Shown one piece after another: positions 1 through 7,055 of a stretch of DNA of 64,000 bases. The notes beneath the pieces are model-generated. The model searched no databases. It worked only from the letters and a program-made list of their open reading frames with translations, and was not told where the DNA came from. Position 1 is the first letter of the stretch; the number at the start of each line of letters is the position of its first letter. Both the position numbers and the translations under genes were made by a program. This DNA comes from JBFLYC01 sp040756735 (GTDB lineage Bacteria; Bacillota; DSM-16504; Desulfitibacterales; Desulfitibacteraceae). The DNA lies in contig JBFLYC010000006.1 in NCBI GenBank assembly GCA_040756735.1, forward strand, positions 83,829 to 147,828. The letters are read 5' to 3'.

Positions 1-556
1 AATTATTCGCAATGCTGTAAAATCAGGTATGCTTTATCAAAAAATTAAAGATAAGATGCCGGTTTTTTTACCGTCAATACCTGAGTCAAATTTTGACATT
101 ATCAGTACATATCAAGATGGTTTAAATTTAATAATAATTGAAAAACTACCCAATATGGGTACAGTGAAATCAGCTGTTGTGAATGGAACTTTTACTGTGA
201 GTTTTTTTAATGTCCAGCACAGTATGACCAGTTACGGAGTAATCATTGAAGCTGGCGGCAAAAGATTGGTTTATACAGGGGATACTCAGCTTTTCCCTGA
301 GTTAGAGGCTTATGCTGCAGGTGCAGATCTGCTTATAAGCGAGGCTACTGTTTTAAATAGAAATAAGGACTATGCAGTGGGAAAGCATTTGACAGCTACT
401 CAAGCTGGCAGCCTGGCAAGAAGTTCAGGGGTGAAGAAATTTCTACCAAGTCATTTTTTTCCTGAATACCCTTTAGATGAAGTTAAATATGAGATTGAGC
501 AGGGATATGGCTCCAGGGTGGAAATGGCGGCAGAGGGAATGGTTATAGTACTATAG
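1..556 (+). CDS. MBL-fold metallo-hydrolase (YhfI/RNase Z-like), 5' end outside window
   Basis: C-terminal ~184 residues of a metallo-beta-lactamase-fold hydrolase; the frame is open to the window edge, so the N-terminal half, including the HxHxDH metal motif, is missing. Visible family marks are YTGDT (metal-bridging Asp), ISEAT, KHLTATQAG and a late LPSHFFPEY segment carrying the last metal His. This arrangement is usual for the YhfI / RNase Z-like branch. Substrate is unknown. The stop lies 27 bases before the rph start, so it probably belongs to the same transcript. I am sure of the fold and unsure of the function. Confidence 0.8.
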   Translation, partial: IIRNAVKSGMLYQKIKDKMPVFLPSIPESNFDIISTYQDGLNLIIIEKLPNMGTVKSAVVNGTFTVSFFNVQHSMTSYGVIIEAGGKRLVYTGDTQLFPELEAYAAGADLLISEATVLNRNKDYAVGKHLTATQAGSLARSSGVKKFLPSHFFPEYPLDEVKYEIEQGYGSRVEMAAEGMVIVL

Positions 557-582
557 TATTCAGAAGTAGGGAGGTTGGTCTA

Positions 583-1356
583 ATGGCGAGAATTGACGGC
601 AGGGATGAAAAACAGTTGCGGCCGGTTAATATTATCAGGAATTATAATAAATTTGCTGAAGGCTCTGTCCTCATGGAAATGGGCGATACCAGAGTAATAT
701 GCACAGTAACCATTGAAGACAAGGTGCCGCCATTTCTAAAAGGTGAGCAAAAAGGCTGGATCACCGCAGAGTATGCTATGATACCACGAGCTACCGCAGT
801 AAGGACCGTCAGGGAAGCTGCCAGAGGAAAAATAGGGGGAAGGACTCAAGAGATTCAAAGGCTTATTGGTAGGGCCATGAGGTCTGTTGTAGATTTAAAA
901 GGCCTTGGGGAGCGGACTTTGTGGATTGACTGTGATGTGATTCAAGCAGATGGAGGAACCAGGACTGCCAGCATAACCGGAAGTTTTGTGGCCATGGTGG
1001 ATGCTTTGAAGAGACTTGTTGATGCAGGACATCTGCAGGGTGTGCCGGTGATAGATTACCTGGCTGCAGTTAGTGTAGGGAAGGTCAATGACGAAATCTT
1101 GCTTGATTTGAACTTTGATGAAGATTCAAAAGCCCAGGTAGACATGAATGTGGTAATGACAGGCAGTGGAAAAATTGTTGAAATTCAAGGAACAGCCGAA
1201 GAGTATCCTTTTACTAAAACAGAAATGGACGCTTTGCTGGAGTATGCCGGTAAAGGCATTAAGGATTTAATTGCCTTGCAGCGGCAGACCCTGGGTAATA
1301 TAGCGGATTTGGTGGGCGCCTGGCAGGTGGGTGAAGATGGAGGGCATTATGATTGA
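583..1356 (+). CDS. rph: Ribonuclease PH
   Basis: Phosphate-dependent 3'-to-5' exoribonuclease that trims tRNA precursors and structured RNA ends, working as a hexameric ring in the cytoplasm. The 257-residue product has the family's usual length and opens with the typical RIDGRDEKQLRPV. It contains GEQKGWITAEYAMIPRAT, the RTQEIQRLIGRAMR arginine-rich stretch and the DCDVIQADGGTRTASI active-site region. Start ATG 583 follows a GGGAGG site at about 569-574. The stop overlaps the rdgB start by 8 bases, as in many Firmicutes where rph and rdgB are translationally coupled. Confidence 0.97.
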   Translation: MARIDGRDEKQLRPVNIIRNYNKFAEGSVLMEMGDTRVICTVTIEDKVPPFLKGEQKGWITAEYAMIPRATAVRTVREAARGKIGGRTQEIQRLIGRAMRSVVDLKGLGERTLWIDCDVIQADGGTRTASITGSFVAMVDALKRLVDAGHLQGVPVIDYLAAVSVGKVNDEILLDLNFDEDSKAQVDMNVVMTGSGKIVEIQGTAEEYPFTKTEMDALLEYAGKGIKDLIALQRQTLGNIADLVGAWQVGEDGGHYD

Positions 1357-1960
1357 AAAGATCGTACTGGCAACCCAGAATAAGGGTAAGGTCAAAGAGT
1401 TTACTGAAATGCTTGAAGCAAATGATTTGAATGTACAAGTTATTTCCTTGCTGGAAATAGAAGATGTGCCTGAAATAGTTGAGGACGGTAGTTCCTTTAA
1501 AGAAAATGCCTATATTAAAGCTCATAAGATTTGTTTGCATACAGGTTTGCTTACACTTGCTGATGATTCTGGACTTGAAGTGGATTATTTAAATGGCGCT
1601 CCTGGAATTCACTCTGCACGCTTTGCTGGTGAGCCCAAGAATGATCAGAAAAATAATGAAAAATTGTTGAGGCTATTAGAGGGTGTGCCCAGTGATGGAA
1701 GAACAGCCCGTTTTAAATGTGCCATCTGCGTCATGTTTCCTGGCGGGGACTTTTATGAAACAGAGGGAGTGTGTGAGGGAGTAATCGCCTCTTCCCCGAA
1801 GGGAAGTAATGGTTTCGGTTTTGATCCGTTGTTTTATCTGCCCCAATATGGGCTGACCATGGCCCAGCTGTCCTCAGAAGAAAAAAATAAAATCAGCCAT
1901 AGGGCTAAAGCCTTTGCCAAAGCTATAGAAATTTTGCAGAAGTTAGTAAAAAAGACCTAA
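1349..1960 (+). CDS. rdgB: XTP/dITP diphosphatase (RdgB/HAM1)
   Basis: House-cleaning pyrophosphatase that removes dITP, ITP and XTP from the nucleotide pool. The product has the signature ATQNKGKVKEF near the N-terminus, ADDSGLEVDYLNGAPGIHSA in the middle and GSNGFGFDPLFYLP, followed by SHRAKAF near the C-terminus. A longer frame opens at GTG 1331, but ATG 1349 is preferred: it has a GGAGGG site 5 bases upstream and gives the usual MIEKIVLATQN start (203 residues). It overlaps the end of rph in an ATGATTGA junction. Confidence 0.95.
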   Translation: MIEKIVLATQNKGKVKEFTEMLEANDLNVQVISLLEIEDVPEIVEDGSSFKENAYIKAHKICLHTGLLTLADDSGLEVDYLNGAPGIHSARFAGEPKNDQKNNEKLLRLLEGVPSDGRTARFKCAICVMFPGGDFYETEGVCEGVIASSPKGSNGFGFDPLFYLPQYGLTMAQLSSEEKNKISHRAKAFAKAIEILQKLVKKT

Positions 1961-1961
1961 T

Positions 1962-2103
1962 TTGCCTATCCAGCTGCCTCCCCTGAGAGACCGTTTAGAT
2001 GACCTCCCATTACTGATACAAGTTTTACTAGAAAAAATAATTCAGCGGACCGGTTGCACTGCACCAATTATCCATGAGCATATTATCGCCCGGCTGCAAG
2101 GTT
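1962..2103 (+). pseudogene. Remnant of a sigma-54-dependent activator AAA+ domain
   Basis: About 47 codons directly after rdgB read LPIQLPPLRDRLDDLPLLI, which closely matches the (I/V)PPLRERxEDIPLLI segment of NtrC-family AAA+ domains. It then runs through an alpha-helical stretch to LQGY, where intact proteins continue with WPGNVREL. That motif is absent and the frame runs into a TRAP permease fragment. Neither the Walker A nor the GAFTGA part is present. This is a deletion relic. No sigma-54-type promoter was seen here. Confidence 0.65.
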
Positions 2104-2127
2104 ATACTAAGAGAGGGGTTAGGCAGC

Positions 2128-2603
2128 ATGCTTGCGGCTTTATTATTTGGGTTATTTGCTGGGCTGGTGTTACTCAGTGTGCCCATTGCTATTAGTTTAG
2201 CTTTGGCTACTACTTTAACTATTTATGTAACAGAAGTAGTGCATATACAGATTGTAGCTCAAAGGATGTTTACTGCTATTGATTCATTTCCTACTATCGT
2301 GGTACGGAGAAAAAGGCCACTTTGAAGGAGATTGCAGTATCCTTTAAAGAAGCTTTCTGGGCCATTTTGATGCCTGTGATTATCTTAGGCGGCATTTATG
2401 GAGGAGTGTTTACACCCACAGAAGCCGCCAACATAGCTGTTGTATATGGATTATTTGTTGGTTTCTTTATATATAAAGAGCTTAAACTTAAAGATTTTCC
2501 CAAAATCATTAGAAGCGCGGCCATCAGCAGTTCATTAGTATTATTTATCGTAGCGTCTGCATCGGCTTTTGGCCTTTTGGCCATAAGCCTACTATTACTG
2601 TAA
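2128..2603 (+). pseudogene. Decayed TRAP transporter large permease (DctM)
   Basis: Two out-of-frame pieces of one DctM-type protein. The first (ATG 2128, with a GAGAGGGG site) gives a first transmembrane helix and stops matching after QRMFTAIDSFP. The second (frame of 2322) gives KEAFWAILMPVIILGGIYGG and TPTEAANIAVVYG, a hallmark of DctM, then ends near 2603. Roughly 100 residues are missing at the junction near 2290-2300, and the C-terminal half (DctM is usually ~430 residues) is gone. The DctP and DctQ partners are absent. The gene cannot encode a working transporter. Confidence 0.75.
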
Positions 2604-2688
2604 TGCCGCAGGGCGCTAATACTTTTCCGGTATTAAGGAAATCTTAAACCAACAGGATCATTATAAACAGTATTGGAGGAATAATGAT

Positions 2689-3573
2689 ATGAGTACTTGG
2701 ACAACTCCAACAAAGGAAGTCAGTCAAAGAAAAAAGGTAACCATTCACACTCTTTTTGAAAAGAAGGCAAAGGGAGAAAAAATAACATTCCTTACCGCCT
2801 ATGATTATCCCACGGCAGTGATAGAGGATAAGGTAGGCATAGATTTAATTTTAGTAGGAGATTCTCTTGGCATGTGTGTTTATGGTTATGACAGTACACT
2901 GCCGGTGACCATGGATGTTATCGTCAACCATGCTAAAGCCGTCAGAAAAGGCGCACCTAATTCTTTTGTTATAGGAGACATGCCGTATCTTTCATATCAG
3001 GTTTCAATAGAGGAAGCTGTAAGAAACGCCGGCAGGTTTATGCAGGAGGCAGGAGTTGATGGTGTCAAGCTAGAGGGCGGTATAGACATGTGTGACAGGA
3101 TTAGTGCGATTACCAAGGCAGGAATTCCTGTAATGGGTCATCTGGGATTGACTCCTCAATCGGTTGCTATGCTTGGAGGTTTTAAAGCCCAGGGCAGAGA
3201 TGTAGCCGCTGCCATCAAATTAATTGAAGAAGCAAAAGCCCTGGAAGAAGCAGGGTGTGTTAGTATCTTGTTAGAAGCAATACCTGCTGAAGTAGGCAAG
3301 ATCATTACCGAGAGGGCTAAAATTCCCATCTTAAGCATTGGCGCTGGTCCATATTGCGATGGACAGGTATTGGTAGTTCATGATTTATTGGGCTTTTTTG
3401 GAGGGCATGTAGCTAAGTTTGTGAAACAGTATGCCAATATGAACGAGATAATTGAAAAAGCATTAACTCAGTATAAAGAAGAAGTTGAACAGGGTATCTT
3501 TCCCGGACCGGAGCACTGTTATAAAATAAGCGACGAGGAACTGGCGAAACTTAAAGAAGCTCTAGGGGAATAG
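2689..3573 (+). CDS. panB: 3-methyl-2-oxobutanoate hydroxymethyltransferase
   Basis: First committed step of pantothenate (CoA) synthesis: transfers a hydroxymethyl group from methylene-THF to 2-oxoisovalerate to form ketopantoate. The 294-residue protein is a little longer than usual because of an N-terminal tail. Family motifs include TAYDYPTA, LVGDSLGM, IGDMPYLSY, VKLEGG, MGHLGLTPQ and the late LSIGAGPYCDGQVLV segment. Start ATG 2689 has TTGGAGGA 9 bases upstream. The usual partners panC and panD are not adjacent; upstream is only pseudogene debris, so panB seems to stand alone here. Confidence 0.96.
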   Translation: MSTWTTPTKEVSQRKKVTIHTLFEKKAKGEKITFLTAYDYPTAVIEDKVGIDLILVGDSLGMCVYGYDSTLPVTMDVIVNHAKAVRKGAPNSFVIGDMPYLSYQVSIEEAVRNAGRFMQEAGVDGVKLEGGIDMCDRISAITKAGIPVMGHLGLTPQSVAMLGGFKAQGRDVAAAIKLIEEAKALEEAGCVSILLEAIPAEVGKIITERAKIPILSIGAGPYCDGQVLVVHDLLGFFGGHVAKFVKQYANMNEIIEKALTQYKEEVEQGIFPGPEHCYKISDEELAKLKEALGE

Positions 3574-3797
3574 ATATATAACTTTCCCGGTCGTAAGATA
3601 GTAATTGAGTAAGAGATGTGGTTCAATGTAAAGATATAATTGAAGGTGTGGGATTATAAGAGAGTAATAGCGCAATATGGTAGTTGAATGAAAAATAAGT
3701 TGCGTGTTATAATAAATTCCTACCCAAGTTCTAATAAGTGTCTGCATCTCAACATGAAGATTTGGTAATTTTCATAAATATTACCAAAAAATATCTT

Positions 3798-3826
3798 TTG
3801 ACAAACAAATTAGTTTGGGTTATACT
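3798..3826 (+). promoter_or_regulatory. Sigma-A promoter of the tRNA array
   Basis: Perfect -35 TTGACA (3798-3803), a 17-base spacer and -10 TATACT (3821-3826), with the first tRNA beginning 31 bases later. The 220 bases before it, back to panB, hold no gene that I can support. Confidence 0.85.
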
Positions 3827-3857
3827 AGACTTTGTCAGTCGAAAAAACTAATACTTT

Positions 3858-3931
3858 GCGGGTGTAGCTCAATGGTAGAGCCCTAGCCTTCCAAGCTAGT
3901 TGCGTGGGTTCGATTCCCATCACCCGCTCCA
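3858..3931 (+). tRNA. tRNA-Gly (TCC)
   Basis: 74-base cloverleaf including encoded CCA. Acceptor GCGGGTG pairs with CACCCGC, anticodon TCC lies in CTTCCAA, and the T-arm is GGTTCGATTCC. First gene of the six-tRNA array. Confidence 0.95.
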
Positions 3932-3945
3932 AATTTTTCTTATAA

Positions 3946-4022
3946 GCGCCTGTAGCTCAGCTGGACAGAGCAACGGACTTCTAATCCGTAGGCCACAGGT
4001 TCGAATCCTGTCAGGCGTACCA
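3946..4022 (+). tRNA. tRNA-Arg (TCT)
   Basis: 77-base cloverleaf with encoded CCA. Acceptor GCGCCTG pairs with CAGGCGT (one G-U), the anticodon is TCT and the T-arm is GGTTCGAATCC. Confidence 0.95.
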
Positions 4023-4036
4023 TAATAGATTAATAT

Positions 4037-4114
4037 GGTGGGTGTAGCTCAGTTGGTCAGAGCACCAGATTGTGGCTCTGGGGGCCGTGGGTTCAAGTCC
4101 CATCATCCACCCCA
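4037..4114 (+). tRNA. tRNA-His (GTG)
   Basis: Cloverleaf with anticodon GTG. A G at position -1 (4037) faces C73 (4111), the hallmark identity element of tRNA-His. CCA is encoded at 4112-4114. Confidence 0.95.
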
Positions 4115-4132
4115 TACCAAAATTATTCACGT

Positions 4133-4207
4133 TGGGGCGTAGCCAAGCGGTAAGGCAGCGGTCTTTGGAACCGCCATTCATAGGTTCGAATCCTGTCGCC
4201 CCAGCCA
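4133..4207 (+). tRNA. tRNA-Gln (TTG)
   Basis: 75-base cloverleaf with acceptor TGGGGCG/CGCCCCA, anticodon TTG in CTTTGGA and encoded CCA. The weak U1-A72 pair is typical of tRNA-Gln. Confidence 0.95.
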
Positions 4208-4215
4208 TTTTTTAT

Positions 4216-4291
4216 GAGCCATTAGCTCAGCCGGTAGAGCACCTGACTTTTAATCAGGGTGTCGAAGGTTCGAATCCTTCATGGCTCACCA
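4216..4291 (+). tRNA. tRNA-Lys (TTT)
   Basis: 76-base cloverleaf with acceptor GAGCCAT/ATGGCTC, anticodon TTT in CTTTTAA and encoded CCA. Confidence 0.95.
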
Positions 4292-4299
4292 TTATACAT

Positions 4300-4384
4300 G
4301 CGGGAGTGGCGGAATTGGCAGACGCGCTAGACTTAGGATCTAGTGCCAACCGGCGTGGGGGTTCAAGTCCCTTCTCCCGCACCA
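4300..4384 (+). tRNA. tRNA-Leu (TAG)
   Basis: 85-base class II tRNA with a long variable arm. Acceptor GCGGGAG/CTCCCGC, anticodon TAG in CTTAGGA, encoded CCA. Last gene of the array. Confidence 0.95.
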
Positions 4385-4399
4385 AAACCGATGAATACC

Positions 4400-4436
4400 A
4401 AGGGTTTACGGGTTTCTACAAGCAAAACCCTTTTTT
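4400..4436 (+). terminator. Intrinsic terminator of the tRNA array
   Basis: AAGGGTTT (4400-4407) pairs with AAACCCTT (4425-4432), followed by a T-rich run, 16 bases after the tRNA-Leu CCA. Confidence 0.7.
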
Positions 4437-4536
4437 ATTTGTTTTCGTTGGACTATTTAAAAATCCATCCCAATGTCCTGCGTACCCTTAAATAGTATTT
4501 TAAAATATAACGGTATAACTAACACCTAGTTATTAA

Positions 4537-5022
4537 TATAGGGGAGATAGCGATAGGATTTTATATACAGCCAAAACCATCAGGGATGTGCTTGAACCTG
4601 CTGGTGCATATATTAAAAGTTGGAATGGGAACACCAGAGTAGTTGAGGTTGTGACCACTCCATGGCCTTCGGGGAGTATTAGCGTACCTAACAAGATAGA
4701 AGCAGGAGAGCCTGTAAATATTCAGATAAACGGGACTTCATATGTTGCAGCTAGTCAATATAGAGGACTTAAATACTGGCTTTGGGCAGGAAATACAGTC
4801 ATTGACCAGGGAGAAATATCTTCCAATAATTTAAATAAATCAGTTAGGCATACTTTTCCTGCAGATGGTTCATACCAGTTATGGAGGTACTTATAGGGTA
4901 CATTTAACTGTAATTAACAGTAAGTAGAACTGGGTTTGCCCCTGAAATTATAACAGTGCCAATTGAGTTTGCTATACAGGGTAATATTTATGACCAGATA
5001 AGGATTAGGGTGAGGGAAATAA
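4537..5022 (+). pseudogene. Remnant of an exported protein with a copper-amine-oxidase-like stalk domain
   Basis: Open from 4537 (after a stop) without a convincing ATG; the first possible initiator is GTG 4588. The first codons read AKTIRDVLEPAGAYIKSWN and then a TRVVEV strand, as in the short N-terminal stalk domains of Firmicute copper amine oxidase-like proteins. A beta-rich segment follows. The frame stops at 4896, but the +1 frame carries on as GGTYRVHLTVINSK, suggesting a frameshift near 4880. A further coding-like stretch reaches about 5022. No signal peptide remains. I infer a truncated, frameshifted relic. Confidence 0.5.
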
Positions 5023-5033
5023 GATAGGATTAG

Positions 5034-5066
5034 AGGCGTGCTCTATTTTAGGGGTACGCCTTTTTT
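5034..5066 (+). terminator. Intrinsic terminator
   Basis: AGGCGT (5034-5039) pairs with ACGCCT (5056-5061), followed by a T run. It closes the stalk-domain remnant. Confidence 0.65.
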
Positions 5067-5232
5067 GCTGAAGTCTCCCACTTCTAAATCTTGCTAAGCT
5101 TGATGAAAGTGGGAGATGAATTTCGGTAGGCGAAGCCTAAAGTCTACAAACGAACCGTGGGGCACACGGGGATCGCTCGGTCAACTTCCTGTCATGAGAT
5201 GGGATTACCCGAGAAACCCCCACCTCTAGACG
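5067..5232 (+). mobile_element. Probable IS200/IS605-type right end (tnpB-less scar)
   Basis: A 9-base inverted repeat (CTCCCACTT near 5076 and AAGTGGGAG near 5106) is followed by GC-rich DNA unlike its surroundings. Its translation RTVGHTGIARS resembles the extreme C-terminus of OrfB/TnpB proteins, and it ends in a CCCCCACCTCTAG-like sequence just before an unrelated coding fragment. In IS200/IS605 elements the tnpB 3' end overlaps the guide (omega) RNA and abuts the target. No transposase domain survives. This rests on pattern recall, so confidence is modest. Confidence 0.4.
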
Positions 5233-5559
5233 AGTTCCCTGTAATTAATTCTAAAATTGAGGAAAGAAAAAAATTGGATAAAGTGATAGGAAACATACAG
5301 AAGGAAATTAAATTTATCGAAAAGGCTTTAAAGATAAAATTATAGAGGAGGAACGATGGAAAAAGCTAAAAGAGTATTCTGGGATACTTTGAAACTTTTT
5401 CAAGATAACGGTCTTCTCCAGAATCTTATTGTTGTAGGAAGCTGGGCTGAATTTAGGGGTTATAGTAATGTCTATTATCAAGGCAAATCTGATGGCGAGA
5501 AATTTAATATTAATAGGATCGAGGATAATTCAGAAGAAGTAAGTCAGTTAACCTCATAA
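5233..5559 (+). pseudogene. Interrupted nucleotidyltransferase-like gene fragments
   Basis: Right after the putative IS end, a lysine/glutamate-rich helical segment (INSKIEERKKLDKVIGN onward) runs to a stop at 5345. After a GGAGG site, a second frame opens at ATG 5356 and gives KRVFWDTLKLFQDNGL then LIVVGSWAEF. The hydrophobic strand followed by GSW resembles the GS motif of small nucleotidyltransferase-fold proteins. Homology fades after about residue 37 and the frame ends at 5559. The metal-binding acidic pair is not visible. I infer two pieces of a gene broken by the insertion and later decay. Confidence 0.4.
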
Positions 5560-5844
5560 CCTGGTTACGTATTAGTCAGCATATGGATTTACATTAAGGT
5601 AAGCCGGATGGTTATGTTGTTTATCGTCATACCTGCCCAAGATGATATGGATGGGAAGAATTTAAAAGATTATCTCTTTAGCGGGGTGGATGATATTTTT
5701 GAAATGTAAATCTTTTAGTAAAGAGGTGAGATAATGCCCATTAGACTATTAATAGGTCTAGTTTGAAATGGGGTATTTTGACACCAGAGCTTCATCTGTA
5801 GGAAAGCGGTTTAGTTTTTCAAACACATTTTCAGCAAAATACTA
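5560..5844. other. Non-coding accessory spacer
   Basis: No supportable gene. A nested hairpin lies at 5737-5775: CCCATT with AATGGG outside, AGACTA with TAGGTCT inside, followed by GTATTTTG. It could be a weak terminator. A short translatable stretch at 5601-5670 is interrupted by TGA. Confidence 0.4.
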
Positions 5845-5873
5845 TTGACAAAAACCAAAACTATTATTAAAAT
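5845..5873 (+). promoter_or_regulatory. Sigma-A promoter of the PerR-like gene
   Basis: Perfect -35 TTGACA (5845-5850), 17-base spacer, -10 TAAAAT (5868-5873). It lies immediately upstream of the Per box. Confidence 0.75.
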
Positions 5874-5877
5874 AAAA

Positions 5878-5892
5878 ATATAATCATTACAA
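5878..5892. promoter_or_regulatory. Per box (PerR/Fur-family operator)
   Basis: ATATAATCATTACAA matches the Bacillus Per-box consensus TTATAATNATTATAA at 12 of 14 defined positions. It sits just downstream of the -10 box, where a bound repressor would block transcription of the regulator and the rubrerythrin behind it. Confidence 0.7.
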
Positions 5893-5960
5893 AAGAGAAA
5901 AAATAATAAAAAAGTAATAATAACAATAATGAAACAAAAGCAGAGGGTGGTGAATATAAA

Positions 5961-6380
5961 ATGAGTGTTAATAATATTGAAGAATTTTTAAAACAACACA
6001 ATATTAAACCATCTTACCAGAGATTGAAGATCTACGATTATCTAATAAAGTACAGAAATCATCCCACAGTAGATGATATATACCAGGAGCTTGTTGATGA
6101 AATTCCCACCCTTTCTAAAACCACTGTCTATAATACTTTAAAGCTGTTTCTTGAAAAAAGGATAATCCAGTTGATCACCATTGAGGAAAATGAAACCCGC
6201 TACGATGCCGATACTTCAGTTCATGGTCATTTTAAATGTGAAGAATGCGGCAAGGTATATGATATCTGGTTGGATATAACCGGCATGAAGATTGAAGGTT
6301 TAGAAAAGTTTAGGGTTAGTGAAAGTCATGTTTATTTTAAGGGTACTTGTGAAAAGTGCCTGATAAATAATAAAAATTAA
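5961..6380 (+). CDS. perR: Fur-family peroxide-responsive repressor (PerR-like)
   Basis: 139-residue winged-helix metalloregulator. The N-terminal DNA-binding part has KPSYQRLKIYDYL and SKTTVYNTLKLF (recognition helix). The C-terminal half has the DTSVHGHFKCEECGK metal segment and a second CEKC, giving the two CxxC pairs of the structural zinc site. An Asp in YDADTSVHGH fits PerR rather than Fur. SD GAGGGTGGTGA precedes ATG 5961. It is followed 19 bases later by a reverse rubrerythrin, and in Clostridium acetobutylicum PerR represses such genes. A Per box upstream suggests autoregulation. PerR versus other Fur members is inferred from context. Confidence 0.85.
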   Translation: MSVNNIEEFLKQHNIKPSYQRLKIYDYLIKYRNHPTVDDIYQELVDEIPTLSKTTVYNTLKLFLEKRIIQLITIEENETRYDADTSVHGHFKCEECGKVYDIWLDITGMKIEGLEKFRVSESHVYFKGTCEKCLINNKN

Positions 6381-6399
6381 AAACAAGGAGGAATTTTAG

Positions 6400-6951
6400 A
6401 TGAGTCAATTTGTTTGTACAGTTTGTGGTTATGTTCATGTAGGTGAGGCTGCACCAGAAAAGTGTCCTCAGTGTGGAGCTGCTGCTAAAAAATTCACCGA
6501 GAAAAAAGATGAAGGTGAAATGACTTATGCTGACGAACATAAGGTTGGAGTTGCTAAAGATCTGGACCCAGAAGTAATTCAAGGATTAAAGGATAATTTT
6601 ATGGGAGAATGTACAGAAGTGGGAATGTATTTAGCAATGAGCCGCCAGGCAGACAGGGAAGGATATCCAGAAGTTGCAGAAGCTTACAAGAGAATTGCTT
6701 TTGAGGAAGCGGAACATGCGGCAAAATTTGCTGAGCTGCTTGGAGAAGTTGTTGCAGCAAATACCAAGACCAATCTTTGGATGAGGGTACAAGCTGAGCA
6801 TGGAGCTTGTCAAGGGAAAAAAGACCTTGCGACCAGGGCCAAGCAGCTGGGTTATGATGCCATTCATGATACTGTTCATGAAATGTGCAAAGACGAAGCT
6901 CGTCACGGCCAAGCTTTTGCTGGTTTACTAAAAAGATATTTTGATAAATAA
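6400..6951 (+). CDS. Reverse rubrerythrin
   Basis: Cytoplasmic di-iron peroxidase that reduces hydrogen peroxide (and assists oxygen reduction) in anaerobes, drawing electrons from NADH-rubredoxin reductase. Domain order is reversed relative to classical rubrerythrin: rubredoxin first (CTVCGYVH, then CPQCGA, residues ~5-27), then the ferritin-like four-helix di-iron domain with ECTEVGMYL, EEAEHAAKFAE and CKDEARHGQAF as ligand motifs. The protein has 183 residues. Start ATG 6400 has a strong AAGGAGG. It is co-transcribed with the PerR-like gene and closed by a clear terminator. Confidence 0.93.
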   Translation: MSQFVCTVCGYVHVGEAAPEKCPQCGAAAKKFTEKKDEGEMTYADEHKVGVAKDLDPEVIQGLKDNFMGECTEVGMYLAMSRQADREGYPEVAEAYKRIAFEEAEHAAKFAELLGEVVAANTKTNLWMRVQAEHGACQGKKDLATRAKQLGYDAIHDTVHEMCKDEARHGQAFAGLLKRYFDK

Positions 6952-6966
6952 GAATATAGTTGATAA

Positions 6967-7000
6967 AAAACAGGATGTTGAACAAACATCCTGTTTTTTA
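6967..7000. terminator. Terminator between rubrerythrin and trpB2 (converging genes)
   Basis: AACAGGATGTT (6969-6979) pairs perfectly with AACATCCTGTT (6985-6995), flanked by A-rich and T-rich runs, so it may work in both directions. Confidence 0.85.
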
Positions 7001-7055
7001 TTTTAAGCTATTTGAACCATATTAACATTTTGTATGTAGTACTATAAATACTTTT

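Noticed and set aside
4011..4491. Long open frames across the tRNA array on both strands
   Set aside because: They translate tRNA genes; no ribosome-binding site and complete overlap with six clear cloverleaves.
5601..5670. Short reading frame with a TGA (5643-5645) just after TGC-CCA-AGA, possible selenocysteine
   Set aside because: No start codon, no SECIS-like hairpin, and the surroundings are decayed DNA; a plain pseudogene is simpler.
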